62,677 nucleotides of DNA from Gemmataceae bacterium (GTDB lineage Bacteria; Planctomycetota; Planctomycetia; Gemmatales; Gemmataceae): NCBI GenBank assembly GCA_028288765.1, contig JAQGHQ010000329.1:1-62677 (forward strand), written 5' to 3'. Of the stretch, positions 55,101-62,677 are shown in pieces (positions within the stretch are counted from its first letter, which is position 1; the number at the start of each line of letters is the position of its first letter). The translations under genes and the position numbers were made by a program. The notes beneath the pieces are model-generated. The model did not search any database. It was not told the DNA's origin and was given only the letters and a program-made list of their open reading frames with translations.

Positions 55101-55530
55101 GGTGTTGGTCGGTGATGGTGAACGGGCCGTCTTTCGCGGCCGGTGCGTCCTTCGCCCCCGGCCACGGTGCGCCCTGCTTCACCCAGCGCTCGAAGACCTC
55201 GATCTGCCGATCGGTGAGTTTCCCCTGCGGCGGCATCCGGGGTTCGCCCTGATACCGCACCGCCTTCAGCAACAGGCTCTCATCGGCCTTGCCGGGCACG
55301 ACGGCGGGCCCGTTGTCGCCACCCGTGAGGACCTCGGCCCGCGAGGTGAGTCTCAGCCCGCCCCTGGGCTTCACATCGCCGTGGCACTTCGCGCACTTCT
55401 CGACGAGGAGGGGTCGGACGTCCTTCTCGAAAAACTCGTCGCCTGCGTTCGGCGGCGCCGGCTGCGCGGGCAACCTGGACAGGACGAGAAAAACCGCCAG
55501 GCCGAAGCCGAGCGAAGGTCCGGATCTCAA
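52102..55530 (-). CDS. PSCyt1-DUF1549-LamG-DUF1553 secreted cytochrome-like protein
   Basis: A 1,142-residue exported protein typical of planctomycetes. After a signal peptide (ending near residue 23) comes the PSCyt1 domain with haem motif Cys46-x2-Cys49-His50 (CAKCHG) and MPPQGKL. DUF1549 follows, about residues 165-375 ([34 protein letters not shown]). A laminin-G-like domain lies near 600-735 ([27 protein letters not shown]). DUF1553 closes it ([22 protein letters not shown]). It presumably binds haem c and acts with the DUF1501 partner downstream; the reaction is unknown. It heads a minus-strand operon with the small ORF, DUF1501 and the deacetylase. Confidence 0.95.
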   Translation of the reverse strand: [1142 protein letters not shown]

Positions 55531-55810
55531 CGGATGCCTCGATGACGGACAGGAGTCTCGACGAAGATCGATGGCGTGTGGATGTTAATCCTCCCACAAC
55601 CGTGGTGTCTCCGCAATGGACACGTGGCCCCGGTCGTCACCACGGTCCGAGGGACAGCGAGGGAGGCCATACGCGCGAACGAGTGCGGGTGTCCGGGAGG
55701 AACACTTCTCCACCAGGCTCGCTCGCCGAAGCTGCTGGCAGCCTTGGAGCGCGACTCCCGGACCAGCCCGATCACCGCCACGGCCGGCACTCACCTGACC
55801 CGCCGGCTGT

Positions 55811-56002
55811 CTACGTCACCGTCCGGGCTCCGGCCACGTCCCGCTGTCCGCCGCAGCTGGCGAAGTCCGCCGTGGGGACCGGCTCGGTGGTCTGCCGGAG
55901 CCCTACTACCGTCAGGCGCCCGAGCAGATCGATCTCCACCCGGTCTTCGTCCCGCCCGGCGTGTCGGCACCGGATCTCCGCGATCCGCGTTTTCCGACTC
56001 AC
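55811..56002 (-). CDS. Small ORF coupled to the prenyltransferase-fold gene
   Basis: A 63-residue ORF starting GTG at 56002, overlapping the previous stop as GTGA. The product (MSRKTRIAEIRCRHAGRDED) is basic at first and then has a VEIDLLGRLTVVGLR strand pair. Third codon positions are G+C-rich like its neighbours. No family recognised. The four-base overlap is typical of translational coupling, which is the main support. Confidence 0.4.
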   Translation of the reverse strand: MSRKTRIAEIRCRHAGRDEDRVEIDLLGRLTVVGLRQTTEPVPTADFASCGGQRDVAGARTVT

Positions 56003-56982
56003 CGCCCGGGGGGTGGCGACGACCGGATCAGCCCCATCACCGCCCAGGTGGTCCCGGCGTGCGTGATCGGGGCGACGTTCTTGGCAGCCTTCCCGCCCGG
56101 CCCCCCCGGACGCGATGCCATCGCCCACGACCCGTCCTTCTCCTGTGTCTTCAGCAGGTACGCCCGGCCCGTTGCCACCGCCGGCTCCGCGGGCCTCACC
56201 GTCGCCAGGGCGTAGACTGCCTGGCCGGTCGCGAAGGCGTCGCTCGCCGCGTCCCGCGTCTGCCCCCACCCGCCGTCCGCGCTCTGCCGGCCGGCGAGCC
56301 GCTTCACCAGCGGTTCGGTGTCCGCCGGCGGGCGGCCGAGCTGCTTCCAGAGGAGGAGCCGGAGGGCGTCCGCCTGCGGGGTGTCGGACGGGGCGGCGGC
56401 CCCCAGCCACTTCAGCCCCTTCTCCCGCGCGGCCTTCCCCCCCGGACCCAGGTCCGGGGCGTTCGGCGCGGTCAGCGCGAGGAGGGCCAGGGTGGTCATG
56501 ACGTCCGCCGTCGACCCGTGCGGCTCCCACACGTACATCAGCCGCCACGCCCCGTCCTCGTCCTGCCCGGCGAGGACCAGGTCGAGCATCGCCTTCAGCC
56601 GGTCTCGGGTGGTCGCATCGGTCGCGTCGCCCGCCTCGAGCGCGAGGGCGAGCATGAGCGGGGTCTGGTTGACCGTCACCCCCTTCCGCTCCGGCTGCTT
56701 GGGGTTCACCTTGGCCGGGTCGTCCTTGGCGAACACCCACCCGGTGAGTGCCGCCGCGGCCTTGTCATCGGCCTTGTAGCCCTGTTTCTTCGCCTCGTTG
56801 TGTGCCCAGAGGGTCATCGGGACGGTGTGGCAGGAGGCGCACTCGCGGCCCTCCCGCCACTCGGTGGATTCTTCCGCCAGGAATTGCACGGCCCGTTCGA
56901 TGGCGGGTCGGGCGTCGGGGTCGGCGGCCCGGGACGCGGCCGGGAGGGCGAGCAGGGCGAGAGCAACGGGGAGGAATCGCAT
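55999..56982 (-). CDS. Exported prenyltransferase/squalene-cyclase-fold protein with a CxxCH motif
   Basis: A 327-residue protein. Signal peptide residues 1-20. Near residue 50 it has CASCHTVPM, a c-type haem or metal motif. The rest is alpha-helical with QW-like repeats: GQDEDGAWRLMYVWEP, GRQSADGGWGQT and KTQEKDGSWAMAS, as in the alpha-alpha toroid of terpene cyclases and prenyltransferases. The DXDD motif of squalene cyclases is not evident, so it is not expected to cyclise squalene. The ATG at 56982 gives the signal peptide; an upstream in-frame start at 57012 is possible. It is coupled to a small ORF downstream. Confidence 0.8.
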   Translation of the reverse strand: MRFLPVALALLALPAASRAADPDARPAIERAVQFLAEESTEWREGRECASCHTVPMTLWAHNEAKKQGYKADDKAAAALTGWVFAKDDPAKVNPKQPERKGVTVNQTPLMLALALEAGDATDATTRDRLKAMLDLVLAGQDEDGAWRLMYVWEPHGSTADVMTTLALLALTAPNAPDLGPGGKAAREKGLKWLGAAAPSDTPQADALRLLLWKQLGRPPADTEPLVKRLAGRQSADGGWGQTRDAASDAFATGQAVYALATVRPAEPAVATGRAYLLKTQEKDGSWAMASRPGGPGGKAAKNVAPITHAGTTWAVMGLIRSSPPPGR

Positions 56983-57177
56983 GACGGAACCTGTGGCAAT
57001 CGGCCAGGTCACGGCGCGTCGGCCGTCCCACCGAGCATACCCGCCGAGTCGGCCGCGTGCCGCATAGAATTGATGTCCACGGCCGCCTCACCACCGACGT
57101 CCTGGCCCGACCAGCCGCCCTCACGAAGCTGACGCCGCGGTGCGAGACGACGAGGTGCAAGACCGGGAGGATCGAAC

Positions 57178-59466
57178 GTGCGGTATTCCCCATCGCTCCT
57201 CGTGTCGCTCGCGCTCGGGGCAGTGCCGACCGGGGCGGCGGCCGCGGAGCCGGTACCGAACACCTGGGTGAAGTCCGACGCCGTGATCGAGGGCCGGCGC
57301 CGGGACGTGCCCCTCGGGTACGACCCGGCCGCGAAGCGGTTCCTCGTTCTCGGCGGCCGCACCTCCCTCGGGGAGTACAAGAAGCCGCGCCCCTACGACG
57401 TGCTGTACCTCGACCCCGCCGGGAAGTGGCGGAACGAACTCCCCGCCGGCACCGACTGGGGACCGGAGTTCGGGGCCGTCACCGCCCCGGGGTGGAAAAG
57501 CGAATACTGGGGCTTCACCGACACGGCCGGCATCACCCGCCCGAACTGGACGGTGTACGGCACCTTCTCCCTCGGCCAGAAGTACGACTACGACCCCGAC
57601 ACCGGGGCGTTCTACTTCTACGCCGGCGGCAGCACGTTCCGCTACGACCCGGCGAAGCGTGAGTGGAAGGACCTCGCCCCGGAGACGAGCCCGCAGAAGG
57701 CACTCGGCGGCACCCTCCTCTGGTCGTCGATGTGCTACGACCGCTCGGCGAAGAAGTTCGTCCTGTTCGGCGGCGGGAACATCCCGGGCGAGCGCGGCGA
57801 CCCCGGCACCTGGACGTACTCGCCCGCGGGGAATCGCTGGGAGCAGGTCCAGACCGACCCCCGGCCGCCGGCGCGCGCCAACGCGCGGCTCTCCTACGAC
57901 CTCGTCGCCCACAAGGTGGTGCTTTTCGGTGGCGACCGGCTCGACCAGCTGCTCGCCGACACGTGGGTGTTCGACACGGCCAGGGGAACCTGGGAGGAGC
58001 GGAAGCCGGCCGTCTCACCCTCGCCCCGCGGCGGGCACGCACTGCTCTGGCTGCCGAAGGCGAAGAAGCTCCTGCTCGTCGGCGGCTACACGTACACCTC
58101 GACCACCGACTACGTCGCATCGCTCTACCGGCCGCTACCGCTGGAGGCGTGGACATTCGACACCGCAGCGGGAAGGTGGGACCTGGTCGGCCGGTGGGAG
58201 AAACCCGCCGACGTACCGACCGGCCCGGCCAACGTCTTCCTCTCGGCCGCGGTTGACGACTCCGACACCGTGCTGGTACTCGACGCCCAGAACCGGGCCT
58301 GGACCTGTCGGTTCGACGTATCGAAGCCGGACGCCGGGGGCGCCGAGAAGTTCGGGGTGAGGCCGGGGGCGGTCACCCGGCGGACGGGTTCGCACGACCC
58401 GGCGTGGTACGACGAGGGCGTTCCCCCGGCCGACCCGGCGAAGGTCGCGGCCGAGCTGAAGGAGCTGCCCGCGAACCGGTGGGTCGTTCGCCCGACCCCG
58501 AAGAAGCCGGGCATGAACATGGACTGGGGCTCGGCCGTGTTCGACCCCCACGGCGACCGGATCGTGCGGTTCTCTGGCGGCCACTCGGCCTACAGCGGCA
58601 CGGCCCCGGTGGTGTACGACGTGAAGACCGACCGGTACACGCTGCCCTTCGCCCCCGAGTACCCGCTGGAGTACGTGTACAGCAACGATCAGGTCCGCGG
58701 GGAGTGGAGCTTCCGGGGCAACCCGTGGATGACCGGCCACACCTACAAGTCCACCGGCTACGACCCGAACCTGAAGGCGCTCGTCTTCGCCCCCCACGAA
58801 TACACGTACTACTTCGACCCGGGAGCGGGGAAGTGGTCGCGCTCGCCGGGGAAGAACCCGTACCGCCCGGACTTCTACAACGTCACCGTCTGTGCGACCC
58901 CGTCGGGGGCGGTGGTGTGGGCCGACGCGCGGGACGGTGGTAAGGCCGGGCTGTGGCGGCTGGATGCCGAAGCCCGGGCGTGGACGGCGCTGCCGCTGAA
59001 GGGCGAACTGCCGGCGAAGTCCCCTGACCGCCACGGAATGACCTACGACGCCAAACGGGATCGGCTCCTGCTGTTCAGCGACAACGGTCCGAGGAAGGGG
59101 AACGGCGCCGCTTATGACCCGAAGACCGGCGAGGCGACGTGGCTCGATCCGGCGGGGGCGGACAAGGCGCTCGTCCACTGCCGGGAGACGGTCTACCTGC
59201 CGGAGGCGGATCTGGTGCTGATCGGCGGCCGGGTGACGGGCGAGGCGGGCGGCTGGCGGTGGCTGGCCTACGATTGTCAGGCGAACGCCTGGGTCGGACT
59301 CGGACTCGGTGGGGATGATCCGATCGGGAAGGCGGGGGCGTTCAACAACTCGATGGGCCTGATGTACGACCCGGCCCGCAGGCTGGTCTGGGCGGTGGGG
59401 CAGTACAGTCAGCTCCACGTCTTGCGGCTCGACCCGAAGACGGTGAAGACCGTCGCGCTGGAGTAA
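57178..59466 (+). CDS. Exported Kelch-repeat protein (GTG start)
   Basis: A 762-residue protein with a signal peptide (residues 1-23, ending GAAAAE). Most of it is Kelch-type blades with GG doublets and spaced Tyr and Trp: RFLVLGGRTS, KFVLFGGGNI, KVVLFGGDRL, KLLLVGGYTY, then VLIGGRVTGE near the end. A middle part (GSAVFDPHGDRIVRFSGGHSAYSG) starts what looks like a second propeller. No catalytic centre is seen. It starts with GTG after GGGAGG at 57165. Divergent from the prenyltransferase-fold gene. Confidence 0.85.
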   Translation: MRYSPSLLVSLALGAVPTGAAAAEPVPNTWVKSDAVIEGRRRDVPLGYDPAAKRFLVLGGRTSLGEYKKPRPYDVLYLDPAGKWRNELPAGTDWGPEFGAVTAPGWKSEYWGFTDTAGITRPNWTVYGTFSLGQKYDYDPDTGAFYFYAGGSTFRYDPAKREWKDLAPETSPQKALGGTLLWSSMCYDRSAKKFVLFGGGNIPGERGDPGTWTYSPAGNRWEQVQTDPRPPARANARLSYDLVAHKVVLFGGDRLDQLLADTWVFDTARGTWEERKPAVSPSPRGGHALLWLPKAKKLLLVGGYTYTSTTDYVASLYRPLPLEAWTFDTAAGRWDLVGRWEKPADVPTGPANVFLSAAVDDSDTVLVLDAQNRAWTCRFDVSKPDAGGAEKFGVRPGAVTRRTGSHDPAWYDEGVPPADPAKVAAELKELPANRWVVRPTPKKPGMNMDWGSAVFDPHGDRIVRFSGGHSAYSGTAPVVYDVKTDRYTLPFAPEYPLEYVYSNDQVRGEWSFRGNPWMTGHTYKSTGYDPNLKALVFAPHEYTYYFDPGAGKWSRSPGKNPYRPDFYNVTVCATPSGAVVWADARDGGKAGLWRLDAEARAWTALPLKGELPAKSPDRHGMTYDAKRDRLLLFSDNGPRKGNGAAYDPKTGEATWLDPAGADKALVHCRETVYLPEADLVLIGGRVTGEAGGWRWLAYDCQANAWVGLGLGGDDPIGKAGAFNNSMGLMYDPARRLVWAVGQYSQLHVLRLDPKTVKTVALE

Positions 59467-59722
59467 GGGTCAGACGGGAAGGCAGCCGGGAGTCGCGGAT
59501 TCGCGGATCGCGTATTCGAAAAGTTCTTGCATCCCGGTGGGCGGCGAATTCCAATCAACTTATTCGATACACGCTCCCCGTCGGCCGGTCTCTATGGCCG
59601 GGTTCGCCCGTCCGGTGGCATGGGGGCGTGGAGCGGTCGATCCGGTGCGACCGGAGCCCGACCGCCAGGAGCATCCCGCCGTGCGTCCGCCCCGCCTGGT
59701 TCGATCCCGCCGAGGTCGTGTC

Positions 59723-61072
59723 ATGTCGCCGGGTTCTTTTCCGGGGCGTAAGCCCTTCCGCCTTGGCCTTTACCCGTCCCGCCGCGACATCGTCCGTGCC
59801 GGGGCGTTCGGCCTGCTCGGGAGCCTCGTCCCGTCTGCCGCTGGCGCGCAGAAGCCATCGGCGAAGTCGGTCATCGTGCTCTTCATGTGGGGCGGGCCGA
59901 GCCACCTCGACACCTGGGACCCGAAGCCGGACGCCGCGGCCGAGGTGCGCGGACTGTTCCGGGCCGTCCAGACCACCGTCCCTGGCCTCCGCATCTCCGA
60001 GCACTTCCCCCGGCTGGCGACACGGGCGACCAAGTACGCAGTCGTGCGGTCGATGACGCACACCGACCCGGCCCACCTGTCGCCGGTCCACCACCTGTTC
60101 ACCGGCCGGGTGGCGGCGAAGCCAAACTCGGACGCGGACGGGGCGAGCCGGGCGGATTCTCCCTGCATCGGCGCGGTCGTCGGGAAGGTGGCGGCCGGGG
60201 CCGGTCCAATGCCGACGGCCGTGACGCTCCCGTGGGCCGTGTCCCACCCGTCCGCCCCGGGCGGCGTCGCTCCCGGGCAGAACGCCGGGTGGCTGGGGGC
60301 GGGGTTCGACCCCTTCCTCGTGACCGGCGACCCGAACGCCCCGACGTTCCGGGTGGCCGGGCTGACCGGACCGGCGGGCGTGCCCGCCGACCGGCTGGCC
60401 GGGCGGGCGGATCTACTCCGCGAGCTGGAGGCGGCAGGCAGGCCGACCGACGGGTCCGGCGGGCTCCGGTTGCACGCCTTCGATCTCCTGTCCTCCCCGG
60501 CCGTCGCCACCGCGTTCGACCTGTCGCGGGAACCCGTCTCCGTCCGTGACCGGTACGGCCGCCACACCCACGGCCAGTGCTGCCTGCTCGCCCGCCGGCT
60601 GGTCGAGGCGGGCTCCCGGCTGGTGACGGTCAACTGGCCGGACGACAAGCAGAGCTTCTGGGACACGCACGGGAACAACTTCCCCTCACTGAAAAATCGC
60701 CTGATGCCGCCGGCCGACCAGGGGTTCGCCGCCCTGCTCGACGACCTGGACGCCCGCGGCCGGCTCGGGGACACGCTGGTCGTGTGGGTGGGGGAGTTCG
60801 GGCGGACGCCGCGGGTCGAGAACGGCGGCCGGCAGCACTGGCCGCAGTGCTACTCGGCCGTCCTGGCCGGGGGCGGGATCCGGGGCGGGGCCGTCTACGG
60901 CTCCAGTGACCGGATCGGGGCGTACCCGGCCGAGAACCCTGTGCCCCCGGCCGACCTGACGGCCACCGTCTACCACGCCCTCGGGATCGACCCGGGGATG
61001 CCCGTTGCCGACCGGCTCGGGCGGGTGCAGACCCTGACCGAAGGCAAACCGCTACGAGCCCTCTGGGAGTAG
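59723..61072 (+). CDS. Tat-exported DUF1501 (sulfatase-like) protein
   Basis: A 449-residue DUF1501 member. Twin-arginine signal SRRDIVRAGAFGLLGSL at about residues 19-35. Core motifs are VIVLFMWGGPSHLDTWDPKP, YAVVRSMTHTDPAH, HGQCCLLARRLVEAGSRLVTVNWPDD and LVVWVGEFGRTPRV. It differs from the DUF1501 protein at 50408 in its C-terminus (AVLAGGGIRGGAVYGSSDRIGAYPAENPV) and belongs to the group without a PSCyt1 gene next door. The ATG at 59723 sets a normal Tat signal; longer starts add unrelated residues. Confidence 0.93.
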   Translation: MSPGSFPGRKPFRLGLYPSRRDIVRAGAFGLLGSLVPSAAGAQKPSAKSVIVLFMWGGPSHLDTWDPKPDAAAEVRGLFRAVQTTVPGLRISEHFPRLATRATKYAVVRSMTHTDPAHLSPVHHLFTGRVAAKPNSDADGASRADSPCIGAVVGKVAAGAGPMPTAVTLPWAVSHPSAPGGVAPGQNAGWLGAGFDPFLVTGDPNAPTFRVAGLTGPAGVPADRLAGRADLLRELEAAGRPTDGSGGLRLHAFDLLSSPAVATAFDLSREPVSVRDRYGRHTHGQCCLLARRLVEAGSRLVTVNWPDDKQSFWDTHGNNFPSLKNRLMPPADQGFAALLDDLDARGRLGDTLVVWVGEFGRTPRVENGGRQHWPQCYSAVLAGGGIRGGAVYGSSDRIGAYPAENPVPPADLTATVYHALGIDPGMPVADRLGRVQTLTEGKPLRALWE

Positions 61073-61434
61073 TCGGCGGAGCCTGGGGTGTCCTGCCGCC
61101 CACCTGCGCCACCCCATCACGTCTTGCACCACGCAGCCTCGGTCACGCCAGCGTCGCTCCCCTGGGGGGAAGGCCCGCTCCGTCCCGTCCCGCCTCGATC
61201 CCGGTCGGGGGGAGGGGGAAGCGGCCCTGGATCTGGCCGCAGTCGAGGCAGTAAGCGAAGTGTACGCAGTCCCCGCCGATCCCCAGGTCGCGGGGCAGGT
61301 ACCGATCAGGCGAGCGCTGCGCTCTTCGGTCACATCACCCGCAGTTTCCATTAGCCGGGTCGCCTGATACATGAACCCGCTGACGGTGTCCCATCCTCCA
61401 AGAGGAGTTCACCCCTCCGTTGCAGGACACCGCC
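61073..61434. other. Intergenic stretch with a zinc-ribbon remnant
   Basis: About 360 bases between the DUF1501 stop and the IS630 transposase start. On the minus strand, 61190-61304 encodes RYLPRDLGIGGD, then YCLDCGQIQGRFPL, like the C-terminal zinc ribbon of a short conserved protein. It lacks a start and a stop of its own, so I regard it as a remnant cut by the insertion. The left end of the IS630 element lies near 61376. Confidence 0.4.
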
Positions 61435-62540
61435 ATGATCCGCGTCCAGTTGCCCGCGGCCGAGGCCGAACGCCTCGACGCCCTCTTCCGCTCGACCAAC
61501 GACCGGAAACTCCGGGACCGCCTCCAGATCGTGCTGATGGCCCACCGGGGGCGTCCCCGCCAGGACATCGCCACCGATCTCGGCGTCCACCGCAAGACCG
61601 TCACCCGGTGGGCCAACGCCTACCTCGCCGACGGTCTCGACGGGCTGCGGCCCCGCAAGCCCCCGGGCCGACCCGGCAAGATCCCGGCGTCGCTGGCCGA
61701 CGAGGTCCGCCGGTGGGTGATCGGCGGGCCGGCGGAGCAGGGCCTCGACCGGGCCAACTGGACCCACGAGGAACTGGCCGACCACCTGCTCAAGGCCAAT
61801 GGCATCCGGACGTCCCGGAGTGCCGTCCAGCGGTTCTGCTCGGCCATCGACATCCGGCTATACCGGCCGACGTACCGCTACCTGCGGGGCGACCCCCAGA
61901 AGCAGGCCCGGGCCAGGGAGGAACTGGCCGCGTTGGGAAACGGGCGGCGGCCGGTGAACTCGCCCTGCTGAGTCAGGACGAGGCCCGGTTCCCGATGGTC
62001 CCGACCCTGACCGCCACCCTCGGGGTCAAGGGGCACCGGCCGACGGTCGGGACCCGCGATTGCAAGGACCTGCTGTACGTGTTCGCGGTCGTCAACCTGG
62101 TCAGTGCGGCGGTTCACGCCAACACGCTGGAAAGCCCGAAAGACGCGAAGAAGCGGACCGGGCTGGGCAAGACCCGTCGGATGCAGGCGGCGTTCGCCGA
62201 TCACCTCCGTCACGTCGGCCGGATGTGCTCCCGGGAGAAGCACCGGCGGGTGGTGATCCTGATCGACAACGCCCCGCGGTACCGGGGGAAGCCGATCGAC
62301 GCGGCGATGGCCGACAACCCGCACCTGGAGTTCGAGCGATTACCCAGCTACAGCCCGCATCTCAACCCGATCGAGCGGTTCTGGAAGAAGCGGCGGCGGC
62401 GGGCAACGCACAACCGGCTGTTCGACACCCTGGCCGACCTGAAGACCTCACTCCGGGCCAGCCTGAGCTACTTCCAGACCGTCCGCCACAAGGTCAAAAG
62501 CATCATCGCGGGGCGACCCAAGCGGAAGACCGCAAAATGA
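61435..62540 (+). CDS. IS630-family transposase made by -1 frameshifting
   Basis: Frame A (stop TGA at 61969-61971) has the helix-turn-helix DIATDLGVHRKTVTRW and a second winged helix (HEELADHLLKANGIRTSRS). Frame B, one base back, holds the DDE domain: the first Asp in SQDEARFPM, the second in VILIDNAP and the Glu in HLNPIERFW. The frames overlap, and the slip site GGGAAAC at 61935-61941 sits as G GGA AAC in frame A. Slipping gives a product of about 368 residues, usual for IS630. The start at 61435 (MIRVQLPAAEAERL) matches relatives. Confidence 0.88.
61935..61941 (+). promoter_or_regulatory. -1 ribosomal frameshift heptamer G GGA AAC
   Basis: X XXY YYZ slippery heptamer in the correct phase of the first frame. 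It is followed by a possible hairpin pairing GGGCG with CGCCC about 14 bases further on. It joins the two parts of the IS630 transposase. Confidence 0.75.
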
Positions 62541-62677
62541 GACAGTCACGCCGGGTGGAATGGCACTTCCGTGAGTTTTGGGTTGGCTCGGCGCAGCCCG
62601 GTACGGGGGCACCTACGAGTACCCGAATTCGTCCGTCTTTGGCGGCTCGGCCGCCTGGTCATCGCATCTTCCGCCGG

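Larger units (their letters stand above)
61376..62555 (+). mobile_element. IS630-family insertion sequence
   Basis: The transposase gene is flanked by imperfect inverted ends. CCCGCTGACGGTGTCCCAT at 61376-61394 and the reverse complement of 62537-62555 agree at 12 of 19 positions without gaps. A TA duplication, normal for IS630, could not be fixed, so exact ends are uncertain. The transposase reads over the two-frame gene described separately. Confidence 0.6.

Noticed and set aside
62541..62677. The final bases encode a protein-like YGGTYEYPNSSVFGG on plus and KTDEFGYS with a stop on minus
   Set aside because: Both are too short and reach the window edge, so neither strand can be preferred.

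Overview
The window is high-G+C DNA (about two thirds G+C by eye) from a planctomycete, most likely of the Gemmata group (Gemmataceae). The family content points there: a PSCyt1/DUF1549/DUF1553 protein paired with a Tat-exported DUF1501 protein, a second DUF1501 gene, an ASPIC/UnbV domain end, an ECF sigma factor next to a membrane Ser/Thr kinase with TPRs, secreted WD40 and Kelch proteins, DUF1593 and DUF3500. The assignment rests on gene content only; there is no rRNA or marker gene here.

Layout. 1-1144 is host sequence (end of an ASPIC/UnbV gene, a secreted two-repeat protein). 1181-7704 is a mobile patchwork: a decayed IS630 fragment, a tyrosine integrase, the 3' end of a tRNA that looks like an attachment site, and a chimeric gene (integrase N-terminus joined to a mobile-element helicase C-terminus) split by a complete 2,400-base group II intron encoding a reverse transcriptase/HNH protein. 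7968-13267 holds small redox genes: an ABM monooxygenase, a frameshifted Gfo/Idh gene, an aldo/keto reductase, an Rrf2 regulator with a likely operator, an NAD(P)-binding protein and a luciferase-like flavin oxidoreductase. 13483-16170 is a four-PAS hybrid histidine kinase. 16358-18955 is a second mobile module ending in a large serine recombinase broken at a run of eight C. 19122-23048 (minus) is the sigma factor and kinase pair, with a broken nucleotidyltransferase at the kinase 3' end.

23224-31585 is the most coherent metabolic block: ten closely spaced plus-strand genes (dienelactone hydrolase-like, Dps, SnoaL-like, two alpha/beta hydrolases, two SDRs, a PPOX-type flavoprotein, an isochorismatase-like hydrolase and a flavoprotein disulfide reductase), which reads as a stress or detoxification operon. 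31636-33476 is a graveyard with a WD40 remnant, a MntA/HepT toxin-antitoxin pair whose HepT has an early amber codon, and the end of an exonuclease III gene.

33608-61072 is mostly exported planctomycete functions: a CocE/NonD hydrolase, DUF3500, an unusual DDAH-GNAT fusion, secreted repeat proteins, a GH20 hexosaminidase with three autotransporter-type repeats, a polysaccharide deacetylase, the PSCyt1/DUF1501 set, a prenyltransferase-fold protein with a CxxCH motif and a coupled small ORF, and a Kelch protein. 61435-62540 is an IS630 transposase whose two frames are joined at a classical -1 slippery heptamer. Several genes carry single-base indels, many in short homopolymers; these may be real decay or assembly errors, and this cannot be settled from the sequence alone.
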